The notes: generated by a model from the letters alone, not told the origin. A stretch of 64,000 nt of DNA from Amoebophrya sp. A120 (GCA_905178155.1 CAJINV010000005.1:8306515-8370514); one strand, 5' to 3'. Shown: positions 11,501 to 22,337, numbered from the stretch's first letter. Numbers and translations: made by a program.

Positions 11501-14500
11501 CTGGAAGACGAATTAGTTGCTAATAGATAGAATTGAAAAATTTTACTACTCTTCGTGCAGCGGCTTCTGCGCATAACTTTAGTCTCGACCTTTAGCCCCG
11601 CCCCCCCAAAAACATTACATATTTTACTACGTCTCCATCTACGTCCCATCGTAGACGTCTGCCGCGGCTTTCGGCATTAGACGTTAACTAAAACGAGTGC
11701 GTTGCGCGGGTTTAGGGTTCCCCCGGTTTGTATCTCCCGAAGGCATGCTTTGAAGGGTTTAGGGTTTCGAAAGAATTTATACCGCATGACGCGTGACGGG
11801 AGCACGCAATGTAAGCGCAGCGGGCGGGTACCGTTCTCGCCGTAACACAATTCCAGAAAGAAAGAAAAGAAGTGAGCCCCTCCCGCAGGCAAAAAAAAAA
11901 AAAAATCTGCATGACAACTCTGGGGTGGGGACGTTTTTACACAGGATAGGGGTGTGTCAAGAGCTACCCGGCATCGATGACGCCCTGGCGCGTGCCCGAC
12001 AGTGCCGGTCTATGCATTGCAAATATGTCTGGGTCCTCTGGAAGATTCTGAGACCTGTCATGCACGTTTTGCATGAGCCATGATGTCTGTGATGCATGCC
12101 CTAGCATCACAGATTTTTTCAGGGTTTCTTGATGCCTATTCCGCATGACAAAGGTCCTCTCCGCGTTGCAAAAATTCCATTTCCTTTGCTGCCTATGCAA
12201 TACAGATCTTTTTGGAATCCACACGCAGCATCACAAGTTACATCCACCTTCCAGGCCCAGACATTTTTGCACTTGATACGGTCGTCTTGCTTTCGATCAC
12301 GTCACGGCGCCGGGAGGAAAGTATCTTCAGCATCCGGCCATGTGCACCTGGGACGCCGGGCATTGGATCGCGAAATCGCAGTTGAGGTTCCCGTATGAAA
12401 TGCAAAAATGTCTGGGTCTGGAAACTTGTGATGCTAAAATGTGCATGATGACAACACTTCCGAATGCAGTCCGGCATGACAACTTCCCAAAACGCTTTCT
12501 CATAGGCAATCCGCATGAGAAACTCCGTTTTTGCATGACAAAAGAGGCTGCGACTTTTGTTCGTTATGCAATACAGATTTTCTAGGTATGGAAAGCTAGC
12601 ATTACAAGTCCCAACCTTCCAGACCCAGACATTTTTACAATCTATATCCCGTTGGCGCTGCTGGGTGTGCAGGGCTGGCCCGATGTGAAAACCAGCGTCT
12701 TGCCGCAGCAAGTTTCGTATGGATTGCAAATATGTCTTGGTTTGGAAGAATGCAGATGTTTGTCATGCTTGTCTCACATGACTCTTGAACCTGGAATGCG
12801 TGAGCAGGAAAAGACCCTCTTACCTGTCATGCAAAAATGTAGTTTGTCTTTGTCATGCGGAAAGCTAAACACATAGGAGCCCAGAAACTTGTCATGCGTG
12901 GCTGCCTATTGCAGTGTTCCCACAATTCACAAATTAGCATCACAAGTTTCCAGACCCAGACATATTTGCAATGCATATGTCAAGGGGACGTTGGTCCTCG
13001 GCAGGGGAGCAGGAGCAGAGTTTGATATCAAGGAAAAAAACGTTGTTAGTGTAAGTTTGTGATGCGCAACATTCAAGCTGATTGCGTCTGTCATGCTTGG
13101 CATGCGTCGTAGGGTTCATCAAAGGGCGTTTTCAGATAGTATCTGCGCATGACAGGTTTTTGCTGTCATGCGAGAGATATTTGCCATGCTGTTCCTCCAA
13201 AAAAGTTACACCTACAATGTTTTTTTCTTGGATATTTGAGTCCGGATGCTTACAAGTACGCCCTGCCCTTCGCTCATCCGTTTTACGAGACCCGAGCGCG
13301 GTATGGGAGTGTCAGGATCGAAATCGTCAAAGTTGAAATAATCTGTAATGCAAAAGAGCGATACCAGCTGGATAGCCCAGTTTGCAAGTGGCGCATGACA
13401 AATTTTGGCAGCATGGAAATCCAATTTGTCCTGCTGTTTGAGCAGAGAAGACTGCTTTGCTATTTTAGCAGCTCTATCTTACACCCCAAACTGGCTTATA
13501 ATCGGCCTCAGTTGCCTGCTCTGCAAGACAGGCCCACTGCGTCTAGCATTTTATGCATCACAAACTATTTCAACGTTGACCATTTCAATCCTGACGCTTC
13601 CATACGAGGGCCAGGACCTGGCTCCTTGACGGACTCATATCAACCGCAAATTATGATATCTGGGTCTAGAGGAAGAATGCAAGTAAAGTTTGTCATGCTT
13701 GTCTCACATGACTCTTGAATCTGTAATGCATGAGCAGGAAAGCAGCCTCTCACCTGTCATGCGAAAACGCAGTTTGTCATGCGGGAAGCGAAACACATAG
13801 GAGCTCAGAAACTTGTCATGCGCGGCTGCGTAACGAAGTGCGCCCACCATTCACAAACTAGCATCACAAGTTTCCAGACCCAGACATGTTTGCAGGTCAT
13901 AACCCAACGCCAAGGATCCGCAGCGCGAGTATGGATTGCAAATATCCCTGGATGTCTGGAAGGTTGCAACTTGTGATGCTGTCTCTGCATTCCAAAGAAA
14001 TGTGTATTGCATGACCAGCAAGAGAGGTCCTGTTTGTGCTACATGGAGAGGGCGTTTCGCATGCGGAATAGGTATCAGGAAACCCTCTAAAGATCTGTGA
14101 TGCTAGGTTATGCATTACGGGCGTCATGGGTCGTGTAAAATCTACATGACAAGTCTTCCATATTTTCAGAACCAGACATATTTGCATTTCATAGCGAAGA
14201 CGGCAACCGATTGGCAAAGTGGCAACGATTGGCAAAGTTTCAACCCGATCGGAACGCGCGGTGGCAAATTGGCAACGCGCACAGGTCGTGCGCCATCTTG
14301 CTGGACCTCGACACGTTGATGCGGGGCGGGGAATATCAAATGCAAATATGTCTGGGTCTGGAAGATTGCAAGGTTTATTGTCATCCACATTTTGCATGAC
14401 CCGTGATGTTTGTGATGTATGCCCCAGCATCACAAATTTTTTGCGGGCATCTTGACGCCTATCCCGCATGAGAAATCCCCCTATGTCGCGGAGCAAAAAC

Positions 14501-17500
14501 TGGACGCCTCTTGCTGCTCATGCAATACAGATTTTTTTCCCTTCCAAAAATAGCATCACAAGTTCTTGCATTCGTCCGGACCCAGTAGACATTTTTGCAA
14601 TACATAGGGAAATGTCGAACGAGGGGGAGAGGGAGTACAACCCCGACGAGGCGGACGAGGGCGAGGGCCGGCCCGGTATCACGAGGAAAAATCCCCCCTC
14701 CCCATATCAAAAGGAAGTTTCTGATGCTGGATTTGCGTATACAGATCAGGTTTGTCTTGCAGTAGAGGACAGCAGGCTCCTGCCAAGCCTGAGTAGAGAG
14801 CTTTTGGCCTAGGCGCTTAGCATGAGAAACGTCTATGCTGTAGGCCCAGTAGCATCACAAACCGCCTGCATAATGCGGTAGAGCCTGTGGAGTTGTCTTC
14901 TTGCAAGACAGACGTGATTTGTGGCCTCAAATCAGCAAGACAGCGCACCTGTTCGATATGGGGAGGGGGGATTTTTCCTCTCAATACCCGGCGTCGGCTC
15001 GCAGGAGCAGGGGCGGAAGAGAAACAAAAGCCGCGATAAATTTTACCTGGACGAGGAGATTCTGCGTTTTGACACGCACGCAGATTTAGGGTTTGACGGA
15101 GTGGACGAAGACGCGGCGCACAAGCAGCACTTTGTGGAGAAAAACCTCGTTTGCCTCACGGCGATCTACGTCCGGAGGCTGAAACTGGTGTTTGCCAGCG
15201 CAGAGCTTTATGGGCGGAACAGCAATTACGACTGGGAGCACGAGGTCGAGCATATCCTGCTTCCTCCCAAGTTCACGGACACGGAGGTGCGGAAACGAAT
15301 GGAGGCCGACGCGAAGAAGTACAAACTTCGCACGTTTCTGAACAAGGCCGAACCCCCAAACGCAGTCGACAAGGAAAAATGGATCCGAGAAAATGTGCCG
15401 CAGGACAATGCGCGGGACGCGATGCAAACGGTGTGTACGTACCTAGCCAGGATGCTGGAGAAGCGACTGGGAGGTGTAGAAGATACAACTAAGCGGATGG
15501 AAAATAAGAAGCGAGATGCCTCAAGTAATATGCGAGTTAGTGCGAGCAAGGCAGCAGCGAAAACTACGGCGGACGGAGGTCAACGCGAGGTTGTTGACCC
15601 TGGTATATCAAATGCAAAAATGTCTGGGTCTGGAAGACGACAAGTTTGTCATGCGCATTTTCCATGATCATCTACGATGTCTGTTATGCATGCCCTAGCA
15701 TCACAGATTTTTTGGGCGCTTATCGATGCGCATCCCGCATGACAAATGCCCTATCCGTGTAGCCAAATTTGGCTGCTCTTGCTGCTCGTGCAATACAGAT
15801 TTTTTTTTAGCATCCCAATGCAGCATCACAAGTTGCAACCTTCCAGACCCAGACGTATTTGCAGTCCAAATGGCGACGGGTGGTACAATTCGGAGGAGAT
15901 CGATGGAAACGCTGAAACGTTCCGAACGAGTGGTTATAACACGGACGGAGCGGGCGAGGAGGCCGGGGGGTTGTATGACCTGCCAGCACAAAGGGAGAAG
16001 AAGAAGACGAAGCGGGGCGGTGGGTCCTTTTCCGCATTCGTCGAAAAGAGGACTTGGAAACAGAAAAACACCATTTTCGGAAGCAGAAGAACCAGCAAGA
16101 AGCCGAGTGGTAAAGAGCAAGAGCGTATGCATCGCAAGTATGTCTGGGTCTGGAAACTTGTGATGCTACAGTGTGGATGATGGAAACACTTCCGAATGCA
16201 GCCAAGCATAAGAACACTCCAGAACGCTTTCTCATGCGCAGCCCGCATGAGAAACTGCGTTTTTGTATGACAGAATAGGCTGCGGCTTTTGTTGGTCATG
16301 CAACACGACAAATCCCACAGGAATGTAAGACCAGCATTACAAGTTCGAACTTCCCCCCAGACACAGACATATTCGCAGTGGATAGAGCGACGTGGCAAAA
16401 ATCGGCACCATGAGCACCACCGCAGAAAGAGCAGAAAGGGGAAAAGGACTATTGTAAGGAAAAATGCTCCCATCCCAGAACTTGGAAGCATTTGTATTGC
16501 AAACTCTTCCAATGGAAATATTTGCCCTCTTGCATGTATCAGCATCACAATCGTGAATAAAGCAACCTCTTGCATGTATTTTCAATCGTGAATAAAGCAA
16601 AAATTTGCATTGCAAAAGACCCCAGCAAGAGCACTGCTTGTCATGCAAGCGATGCTGTATACCTATACGACTAAAATCTGCATCAGAAAAATTCATAGTC
16701 CTTTCATTGGCAAAAAGTTTTCATTTGGAAACTTCGCATCACAAATTGTCGCAACTTGCGGGGTGGGGGCATTTTTCACTGCAATAAGGCCTGCCGGAAG
16801 TTCCTCCCGAGACCGGCGTGGCAGCAGAAGCCGACGAGAGGGGGATTCCCGTCGAGAGCGCGGGCGTACAAGCCGACCTTCTGAGCGGCGGAGAAAGCTG
16901 CGGCCCCCGCCGGATAAGATTGCGCTAGATGGCAAGTTATCAAATGCAAAAATGTCTGGGTCTGGAATGTTGCCGGCTTTGTCATGCATATTCTGCATGA
17001 CCCAGGATGTCTGTAATGCACGACCTAGCATCACAGATTTTTGGCGGGCTTCCTGATGCCTACTCCGCATGACAAATGCCCTCCCCGCGTAGCACAAACT
17101 AGCCTCCTTCTGCTGGTCATGCAATACAGATTTTTTTAGAATCCAAAGTTAGCATCACAAGTTCCAACCTTCCAGACCCAGACACTTTTACACTTGATAC
17201 AAGTACATGGTGGGGCCGCGATCTTTTGGACCACAGAATATGAAATGCAAAAGTGTCTGGGTCTGGAAGCTTGTAATGCTGGGCGGCGTCTCATGATGAG
17301 GCTACGAATGCTGGCTCAGCATGACAAGTTTCTGAGCTCCTAGGTGTTGCCTATTCTGCATGACAAACTGCGCGTCTGCATCACAGAAAAGCGTAGCTCT
17401 TGGGCAACGTGCATGACAGATTTAAACATCATGCCAGACAAGCATGACAAACATGAATTCTTCCAGACCCAGACATTTTTACACTTGATACAGAACAAAG

Positions 17501-20500
17501 TGCAACCAAACTACAGCACTGCCGCAAGATATGGAAGTGTCAGAACCGAAATTGACAAAATCGAAAAACTTGTGATGCACAAAATCGATGCCAGTTAGAC
17601 CCACAGTTTGTAGTCGGCGCATGACAAATTCTCTTCGTCCTGGAAGCGAATCTGTCATGCGGTTTAGGGCAAAAGAGCTGCCTTCTGTCATGCTAGTCAG
17701 CAGCCCAACACTTATTCCTTGCCAGGACTACAATCCGCCTTCCTTGCATCCTCTGCAACAGAGTCGCTTTTTGCGTAGCATTTTACGCATTACAGAGCAT
17801 TTCGATTTTGTCGATTTCGATCCTGACACTCCCATACATGAAACAGCCAGGCGGCGAATGCGAACCAAGACCAAGGGCGGCAGGCGACTGCACGGGAGCA
17901 GCAAGATGCGGGCGACGGCGCAGGCGGGGAAGAAAATACCGGGTGGCGCATATCCTGAGTAAAAGCGTGGTCTCCATACCAGAGTTGTCATGCAAATGCG
18001 CAATAACAGGAACATTTGTAATGCGCAGCTCCATGAGAAAAGGAATTTCTAATCGTGATTTGGAATTTGTAATGCTGTAAACAGGATGTTAAAATGGCTT
18101 TCTCATGCGGCTTCTCTTACCAATCAGCACTACACTGCAGAGGGAACAAAGAACTTGTCATGCACAGCTCCCAAAGCTACTTGGAGACTTGTGTTGCTAG
18201 ATTCCCAACTTGACTATGGGGTGTGGGCCCCGTTCTTTTTGCTTAGGATAGCGCAGACAAGTGAGCAGAATCATCCTCGCAGTAGACTCGCGCGCGGAAG
18301 ACCGGTATGAAATGCAAATATGTCTGGGTCTGGAAGATTCTAAACTTGTGATGCTGTGTCTGGATTCTAAAAAAATTTGTATTGCATGACCAGCAAGAGG
18401 ACTCCAGTTTGTGCCACGCGGATAGGACATTTCTCATGCGGTAAGGGCATCGCAAAGCCCTCGAAAAAGCTGTGATGCTAGAGCATGCATCACAGACATC
18501 ATAGGCCATTCAAAATATGCATGACAAACCAGGCAATCTTCCAGACCCGGACATTTTTGCATTTGATAACCGGTGGGCGATTGACCAGCTTTTCGCACCA
18601 AGTCGAGACAGCGTATTCGAAGTGGGATATTGTGAGGAAAAATCCCCCCTCCCCATACCAAAGCGGGACTCTTCTGAAAATTTGTGATGCTGATTTGAGG
18701 CCACAAATCGTCTCTGTATTGCACGGAGAGAAATCCAAGAACCCCGCCGCGTTCTGCAGGCAATTTGTAATGCTGTTTGGCCAACGGAGGATATGCCGGC
18801 CTTGCTAGGCGCCTACACCAAAACGTCCCTAGTCCGGCTTTGTATAATCTATCTGGAGTCCTCTGCTGCAAGACAAATTCGATTTGTGTACACAGATCCT
18901 GCATCACAGATTTCCAGTTCGATACGGGGAGGGGGGATTTTTCCTTCTGATATCGGAAAAGGTTCCGGGCTTTTTTTTTACCTGGACGCAGGGAACAACG
19001 AGCTGGGGAGCTGTTTATCAAATGCAAATATCCCTGGATGTCTGGAACATTCTAAACTTGTGATGCTGTCTTTCGATTCTAAAAAAGATTTGTATTGCAT
19101 GACCAGCAAGAGGACTCCAGTTTGTGCCACACGGAGAGGGCATTTCTGATGCGGTAGAGGTATGATCGCAAACCGCTCTAAAAATCTGTGATGCTACGGC
19201 ATGCATCACAGACATCATGGGTCATGGAAAATATGCATGACAAATCTAGTAGAAGTCTTCCAGGCCCAGACAGTTTTGCATTTGATACTGTTGCAAGGGC
19301 GACAATAAGGTCGCGAACGGGCAACGAGTATCCTGTGCAAAAGTACCGTACTCGTATTGCAATCATGCATTACATCAAATCTTTTTTTTTAAAGGTAAAT
19401 TCGCATTACAAATTTTACTTCTCATGCTGAGAATTTGTAATGCATTTATTCGAGTGCGATTACGATACTTTTGCAGTTCATAACAAGTCATGGACGCAGC
19501 TGAGTACGGAAACAGGTATGCAAGTTGGACAGGAGGAGGTCAAGGTAGGGGGTATCAATTGCAAAAATGTCTGGGTCTGGAAGATTGCCAGGTTTGTCAT
19601 GCATATTTTGAATGACCGATGATGTCTGTGATGCATGCCCTAGCGTCACAGATTTTCAGCGGACTTTGTGATGCCTCTACCGCATGAGAAGTGCCCTCTT
19701 CACGTAACACAAACTGGAGTCCTTTTGCTGGTCATGCAATGCAAATTTTTTTAGAATCCAGAGACAGCATTACAAGTTTAGAATCTTCCAGACCCAGACA
19801 TTTTTACATTTGGTAGGGGGCAACCAGAGCCCACTCCCCTCCAGCCGCGGCTTGGAACGACATATCCGATGTAAAAACGTCCCCACCCCATAGTCAAGAT
19901 GGGGTCTCGGCTAGACAAATCCACAAGCTTTGGCTGTTTTGCATGACAGATCTCAGCTCGTCGTGTAGTGCTGTTTGAGCTATTTCAGCAGCATCACATA
20001 TCTAGTACATCATGCTGATTGGAGCATGGCAAATTCCAAAACACGACTGGAAAACCCTTTTCATGGGGCTCCGCATGAGAAACATTTTCAGCATGCAGAC
20101 TTGCACGACAGCTCTGGGGTGGGAACGTTTTTACACAGGATACGACGGGACCGGACTTTATCTTCGATACGGGCCTACATGACCCCAGATTCTATTGCAA
20201 GGAAAAATCCCCCCTCCCCATATCGAAAACGGAATTTCTGATGTTGTATTTGAGTATACAAATCGCCTTGGATTGCTAGAAGGCCAAGTGCCGCAGTTGT
20301 GCCGTCGTTTGCAGGCAACTTGTCATGCTGTTACCCACGTCCCAGCTGCCTCCTATCATGCTGAAGATGCAAGGCTTTCCCACGACGGCCAGTACTACAG
20401 TCCGCGTCTTTTGCCTTGTAGCATGGCAAAGCACCCCACAAATCTGCGTCACAGATTCCAAGAGACTAGTGATAGCGTTACTCCATTGCCGCCTTCGCGA

Positions 20501-21207
20501 TATTTTTTTAGCGGACCCCGCACGAGAACCCTGATGCGTTTCCCGCTTAGTACTGAGCCTGCTTGACTAACGTAGCAAACACATAGACACCCTTCGCTTC
20601 GGCACACCTCACCTGCCTAGTCGCCCCTAGGTAGGTGCAGGAATTTTCTGTGTGGGCTTTTTGTGCTGAATTATTCCAACAGGGGCTGCGTTTTTTTTTT
20701 CTGCCTTGCCAGCAGAGTATGTTTGTATGGGGGGGAATTGACGGAAGTGGCGCGAGACCTTGGTGACGGAGCAGACGACAAGAGCGGAAATGGTACAAAG
20801 CAAAAAAAAAGATGGTGTACACGCGCACTGCTTAACTGTGTGAAAGGTGTCGGCCCTGTGTAACCTGCTGCGGCAGGCAGGTGAATTCGTAGAACTGCAT
20901 CACATGTTAAGTAACGCCCACCGGCCTCCTAGATTAGTGATGAATTTATATGCGTTTTCAGTGTGGGGCCCAATGAAAAAAAAAAAAAAAAAAATCTGCG
21001 TCGAAGATTTCCGGTTTGATATGGGGAGGGGGGATTTTTCCTTGTGATCGATTCGGGGGCGTCACAGCAGAGCAGGGTGCGGCACAGCGAACCCAATTGG
21101 TGCCCGAGATCGAGAATGCGAATTTCGCTCCTCGGGAGTTGCAATCTTATTTTTCTGACCACAAACCCATTATGAAGCCGGTGTATGTGATAGATGACAC
21201 TGAGTAG
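5519..21207 (+). CDS. Gene 2: 1440-aa membrane-anchored, RS-rich protein, possible EEP-type hydrolase
   Basis: The first ATG of the open exon is at 5519 and the stop is TAG at 21205-21207. Twenty-five introners separate 26 exons whose sum is 4323 nt, exactly 1441 codons. Residues 1-69 are basic, and 70-89 (LQIFVISGSTFFLLFLGLFS) form one hydrophobic segment, suggesting a type II signal anchor. Residues to about 516 are Ser/Thr/Glu/Gly-rich and low in complexity. A Lys-rich stretch follows, then RVYVASYNVLSL, resembling the first strand of endonuclease/exonuclease/phosphatase (EEP) domains. LLDGLNAKDP weakly resembles the GDxN motif, and FSDHKPI near the C-terminus matches the SDHxP motif. Between these lie several hundred residues including an Arg/Ser-rich tract (SSRDRRGSRSRREGDSRRER). 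The EEP reading is tentative because the clear Glu motif is missing and spacing is unusual. The exon structure is much firmer. Confidence 0.75.
7067..7339. mobile_element. Introner, family A
   Basis: 273 bp, TSD ACGGG perfect. First intron of gene 2; excision joins QERD to GSYSS. Confidence 0.9.
8030..8437 (+). CDS. 5'-truncated ORF inside retroposon
   Basis: Open for about 135 codons from the retroposon 5' junction to TAA at 8435-8437. The product is hydrophilic: a Gln/Pro start (QEQQPPAQMMVGIRMGRP), an acidic segment (REREIDDEEEARG) and a basic segment (RTMRRAWNSIRKCKEERERK). It has no start codon of its own because the insertion is 5'-truncated. I recognise no family. It could be the tail of an element-encoded protein or a captured host mRNA. 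Confidence 0.35.
   Translation, partial: PQTQAPQLLAAQEQQPPAQMMVGIRMGRPLNALVALLHEVNEQLDQGAEDGREREIDDEEEARGNAAILPNPKYYIRTKDIKRTMRRAWNSIRKCKEERERKRIPEEAATGRSCCKGADTKKADEGIMNGSRGMV
9797..9811 (+). ncRNA. Hairpin after T-run, copy 1
   Basis: CCGC-CTAGCCA-GCGG directly follows a T-rich tract and a CAGGGGC motif. It is one of three related hairpins in nested retroposons. Confidence 0.45.
10741..10785. repeat. 15-bp tandem repeat, three copies
   Basis: GCAGCGGCTTCCTGC is repeated three times inside the retroposon, followed by a partial fourth copy. Confidence 0.9.
11033..11049 (+). ncRNA. Hairpin after T-run, copy 2
   Basis: TCCGC-CTTGCCA-GCGGA follows a run of nine T. The loop matches the hairpin at 20700. 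Confidence 0.5.
12011..12278. mobile_element. Introner, family A
   Basis: 268 bp, TSD CGGTC perfect. Excision joins PDSAG to RLAFD. Confidence 0.9.
12394..12646. mobile_element. Introner, family A (A2 subfamily)
   Basis: 253 bp, TSD TCCCG perfect. The A2 interior differs from the A1 interior although the TIRs match. Excision joins QLRFP to LALLG. Confidence 0.9.
12718..12977. mobile_element. Introner, family A
   Basis: 260 bp. The flanks TTTCG/TGTCA match at only three of five bases. The 5-nt rule still keeps frame, joining QQVS to RGRWS, and the next three junctions confirm that frame. Confidence 0.8.
13026..13234. mobile_element. Introner, family F
   Basis: 209 bp, TSD TTTGA perfect. TIRs carry AACGTTGTTAGTGTAA and an imperfect TTACACCTACAATG. 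Excision joins EQSL to SPDAY. Confidence 0.88.
13302..13604. mobile_element. Introner, family J
   Basis: 303 bp, TSD CGCGG/CGAGG. The left end TATGGGAGTGTCAGGATCG is mirrored by CGATTTCGATCCTGAC-type right ends in this family. Excision joins ETRAR to ARTWL. Confidence 0.85.
13638..13901. mobile_element. Introner, family A (diverged left TIR)
   Basis: 264 bp. The left TIR reads TATCAACCGCAAATTATGAT, decayed from the A consensus. TSD ACTCA/ACCCA. Excision joins LLDGL to NAKDP. Confidence 0.82.
13930..14193. mobile_element. Introner, family A
   Basis: 264 bp, TSD GCGAG/GCGAA. The exon before it is about 23 nt. Excision joins DPQRE to DGNRL. Confidence 0.87.
14334..14606. mobile_element. Introner, family A
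   Basis: 273 bp, TSD GGGAA perfect. Excision joins RGGE to MSNEG. Confidence 0.9.
14677..14986. mobile_element. Introner, family C
   Basis: 310 bp, TSD CCCGG perfect. TIRs carry GGAAAAATCCCCCCTCCCCA and TGGGGAGGGGGGATTTTTCC. Excision joins GRPG to VGSQE. Confidence 0.92.
15606..15870. mobile_element. Introner, family A (decayed right end)
   Basis: 265 bp. The right terminus is CAAA instead of GATA, and the flanks TGGTA/TGGCG match at three of five. Excision joins DPG to NGWYN in frame. Confidence 0.8.
16126..16384. mobile_element. Introner, family A (A2)
   Basis: 259 bp, TSD GAGCG perfect. Excision joins KEQER to RGKNR inside the basic tract. Confidence 0.9.
16450..16786. mobile_element. 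Introner, family H
   Basis: 337 bp, TSD AGGAC/AGGCC. TIRs are built on AATGCTCCCATCCC and GGGTGGGGGCATTTTTC. An internal short duplication (GTGAATAAAGCAA twice, about 16553-16600) explains part of its length. Excision joins GKRT to AGSSS. Confidence 0.85.
16938..17199. mobile_element. Introner, family A
   Basis: 262 bp, TSD CAAGT perfect. Excision joins LDGK to YMVGP. Confidence 0.9.
17239..17490. mobile_element. Introner, family A (A2)
   Basis: 252 bp, TSD CAGAA perfect. The exons on both sides are about 34-39 nt. Excision joins FGPQ to NKVQP. Confidence 0.9.
17530..17836. mobile_element. Introner, family J
   Basis: 307 bp, TSD CAAGA/CATGA. Excision joins TAAR to NSQAA. Confidence 0.85.
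17951..18250. mobile_element. Introner, family B (reverse)
   Basis: 300 bp, TSD GCGCA perfect. The interior runs in reverse of the B element at 2156. Excision joins TGWR to RQVSR. Confidence 0.88.
18306..18568. mobile_element. Introner, family A
   Basis: 263 bp, TSD ACCGG perfect. Excision joins AEDR to WAIDQ. Confidence 0.9.
18628..18952. mobile_element. Introner, family C
   Basis: 325 bp, TSD TGGGA/TCGGA. Excision joins FEVG to KGSGL. Confidence 0.88.
19016..19287. mobile_element. Introner, family A
   Basis: 272 bp, TSD CTGTT perfect. Excision joins LGSC to CKGDN. Confidence 0.9.
19329..19482. mobile_element. Introner, family D
   Basis: 154 bp, TSD ACGAG/ACAAG. Excision joins NGQR to VMDAA. 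Confidence 0.87.
19553..19815. mobile_element. Introner, family A
   Basis: 263 bp, TSD GGGGG perfect. Excision joins GQGRG to QPEPT. Confidence 0.88.
19863..20142. mobile_element. Introner, family B (forward)
   Basis: 280 bp, TSD CGACA/CGACG. Excision joins LGTT to GPDFI. Confidence 0.87.
20458..20992 (+). mobile_element. Short poly(A) retroposon nested in introner
   Basis: 535 bp ending in about 19 A (20976-20994). The host sequence AATCTGCGTCACAGATT (20441-20457) is repeated at 20993-21009 with two mismatches, a 17-bp TSD. It shares the CAGGGGC, T-run and hairpin module with the retroposon at 8031-11902, so the two belong to one family or share a 3' module. Confidence 0.78.
20700..20716 (+). 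ncRNA. Hairpin after T-run, copy 3
   Basis: TCTGC-CTTGCCA-GCAGA. Compared with the copy at 11033, one C-G pair has become T-A with pairing kept. Confidence 0.5.
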
Positions 21208-22337
21208 CGGATCATGCGGAAGGTGGAGTACATATAAGATACTTACGAATATGAATAAGATAAAAACGACTCCTGGTCGTGAAAATAAACCTTTCGGTGT
21301 CCTGTTGTATACGGTGACGTTCATGATAGCAGGGATGATGACGACTGACATAAGCGGCGAATGGGTACTACTGTACTGCAACCCGGAGCATGATGTAGCT
21401 CCCTTCTGGAATAAACACAGAACTATAGCAGAGGACAGCCGTCAACTTCTCGTTCTCTGTCGTGTGTAGTTTCTGATGTACTGGTTCTGTTCGACGAGTG
21501 AACAAGTATTTTGAATACTTTCAATACAGTTGTTGAAGATCCGATTGCTCTTGCAAAAAGTGGAGCGATTTGTGCAAGAATATAGCGTCACACGACGAGG
21601 AAGCCGTTGTGCCAGAGCTGCTGGAGCGCGATTTTCAGAGGAGAGAGTTACCTATCAAGACACAGTTGATTTTTGATTAGAATAAGTACAGTTATCAACT
21701 GGGAGCGGAGCGCTGCAGGATTGATGAGGAGCGCAGAAGTTGATGAACCTACGACTTCGCCGTGGTCTGATAGCAAGAAATCTGTAATTACTCTGACCAC
21801 AGGACCTACTATTTCATTGAAGCGCATTTTTATCGGAACGAAAGAGCCGAAGCCTGTCCGTACTTCCATTTCCATATTCTATTTTCGCAGCGCGCAAGAA
21901 CATCACTTTCGATTAGAAATTCGCCCGGTACTAAAAAACGCAAAACCAAAGCAGAGTATTTTAGCAGATATACATGTCCCCGCTAGCTGGTACACACCAC
22001 GCGTTCATCGTGCACGTCAGTACTTTCTCAGCTGCGCTCTTCGGCGTAGTAGAGCTCATCAACCGGTGGACTTGGTGTCAATATCAGAATATGCAGCCCG
22101 GGAGGACCTCCACGAGCAGCAGCTTCTGCACCAGTTGAGGTTGTTGGTTTCATCCCCGCGGGGGCTCTCGCACGAGGAAGTGGTCAACGTCGTTTTCGTA
22201 CCTAGAAGACTACTAGTAGTACCTCACGAGGACCAGCACAACTGTGGGGAGGTGTAGTAATATTCCACAAGAACGGCTGGCCTTTCGCGCTCGCCTCTGA
22301 AAATTAACGAGAACAGCAGCAGCTTGTTATTGTTTCC
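21208..22337. other. Intergenic between genes 2 and 3
   Basis: About 1.1 kb without introners. One open frame (21673-22257) begins only at a non-ATG codon and has no recognised family, so I do not call it a gene. Confidence 0.5.

Larger units (their letters stand above)
8031..11902 (+). mobile_element. Poly(A)-tailed retroposon nested in introner
   Basis: About 3.87 kb ending in a run of 15 A (11891-11905). The B-element sequence AAATCTGCATGACAAC appears on both sides (8014-8030 with one mismatch and one extra base; 11903-11918), a TSD of about 16 bp. It contains the 3' end of an ORF (to 8437), an AATAAA at about 8438, and two diverged copies of a roughly 250-bp module (about 9575-9830 and 10805-11055), each ending in a T-run plus hairpin. 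No reverse transcriptase is visible, so it is either 5'-truncated or a retroposed transcript. Confidence 0.7.
7781..11948. mobile_element. Composite introner, family B, split by a 3.9-kb retroposon
   Basis: The left part (7781 to about 8030) is a typical B element. Its missing right end is found at about 11903-11948, ending CACAGGATA. The outer TSD GGGGT is perfect (7776-7780 and 11949-11953). Removing all 4168 bp joins LRAVEG to CVKSYPAS and keeps the frame into the next exons. The host element would be about 295 bp without the nested insertion. Confidence 0.85.
20193..21049. mobile_element. Composite introner, family C, split by a 535-bp retroposon
   Basis: The left C half ends at about 20457 and the right half resumes at about 20993. 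The outer TSD GATTC is perfect (20188-20192 and 21050-21054), with terminus GATC instead of GATA. Removing all 857 bp joins DPRF to GGVTA and leads to the gene 2 stop in frame. Confidence 0.87.

Noticed and set aside
21673-22257. 194-codon ORF between genes 2 and 3
   Set aside because: No ATG start at its beginning, no protein family recognised, and no introner in nearly 600 bp, unlike the genes here.
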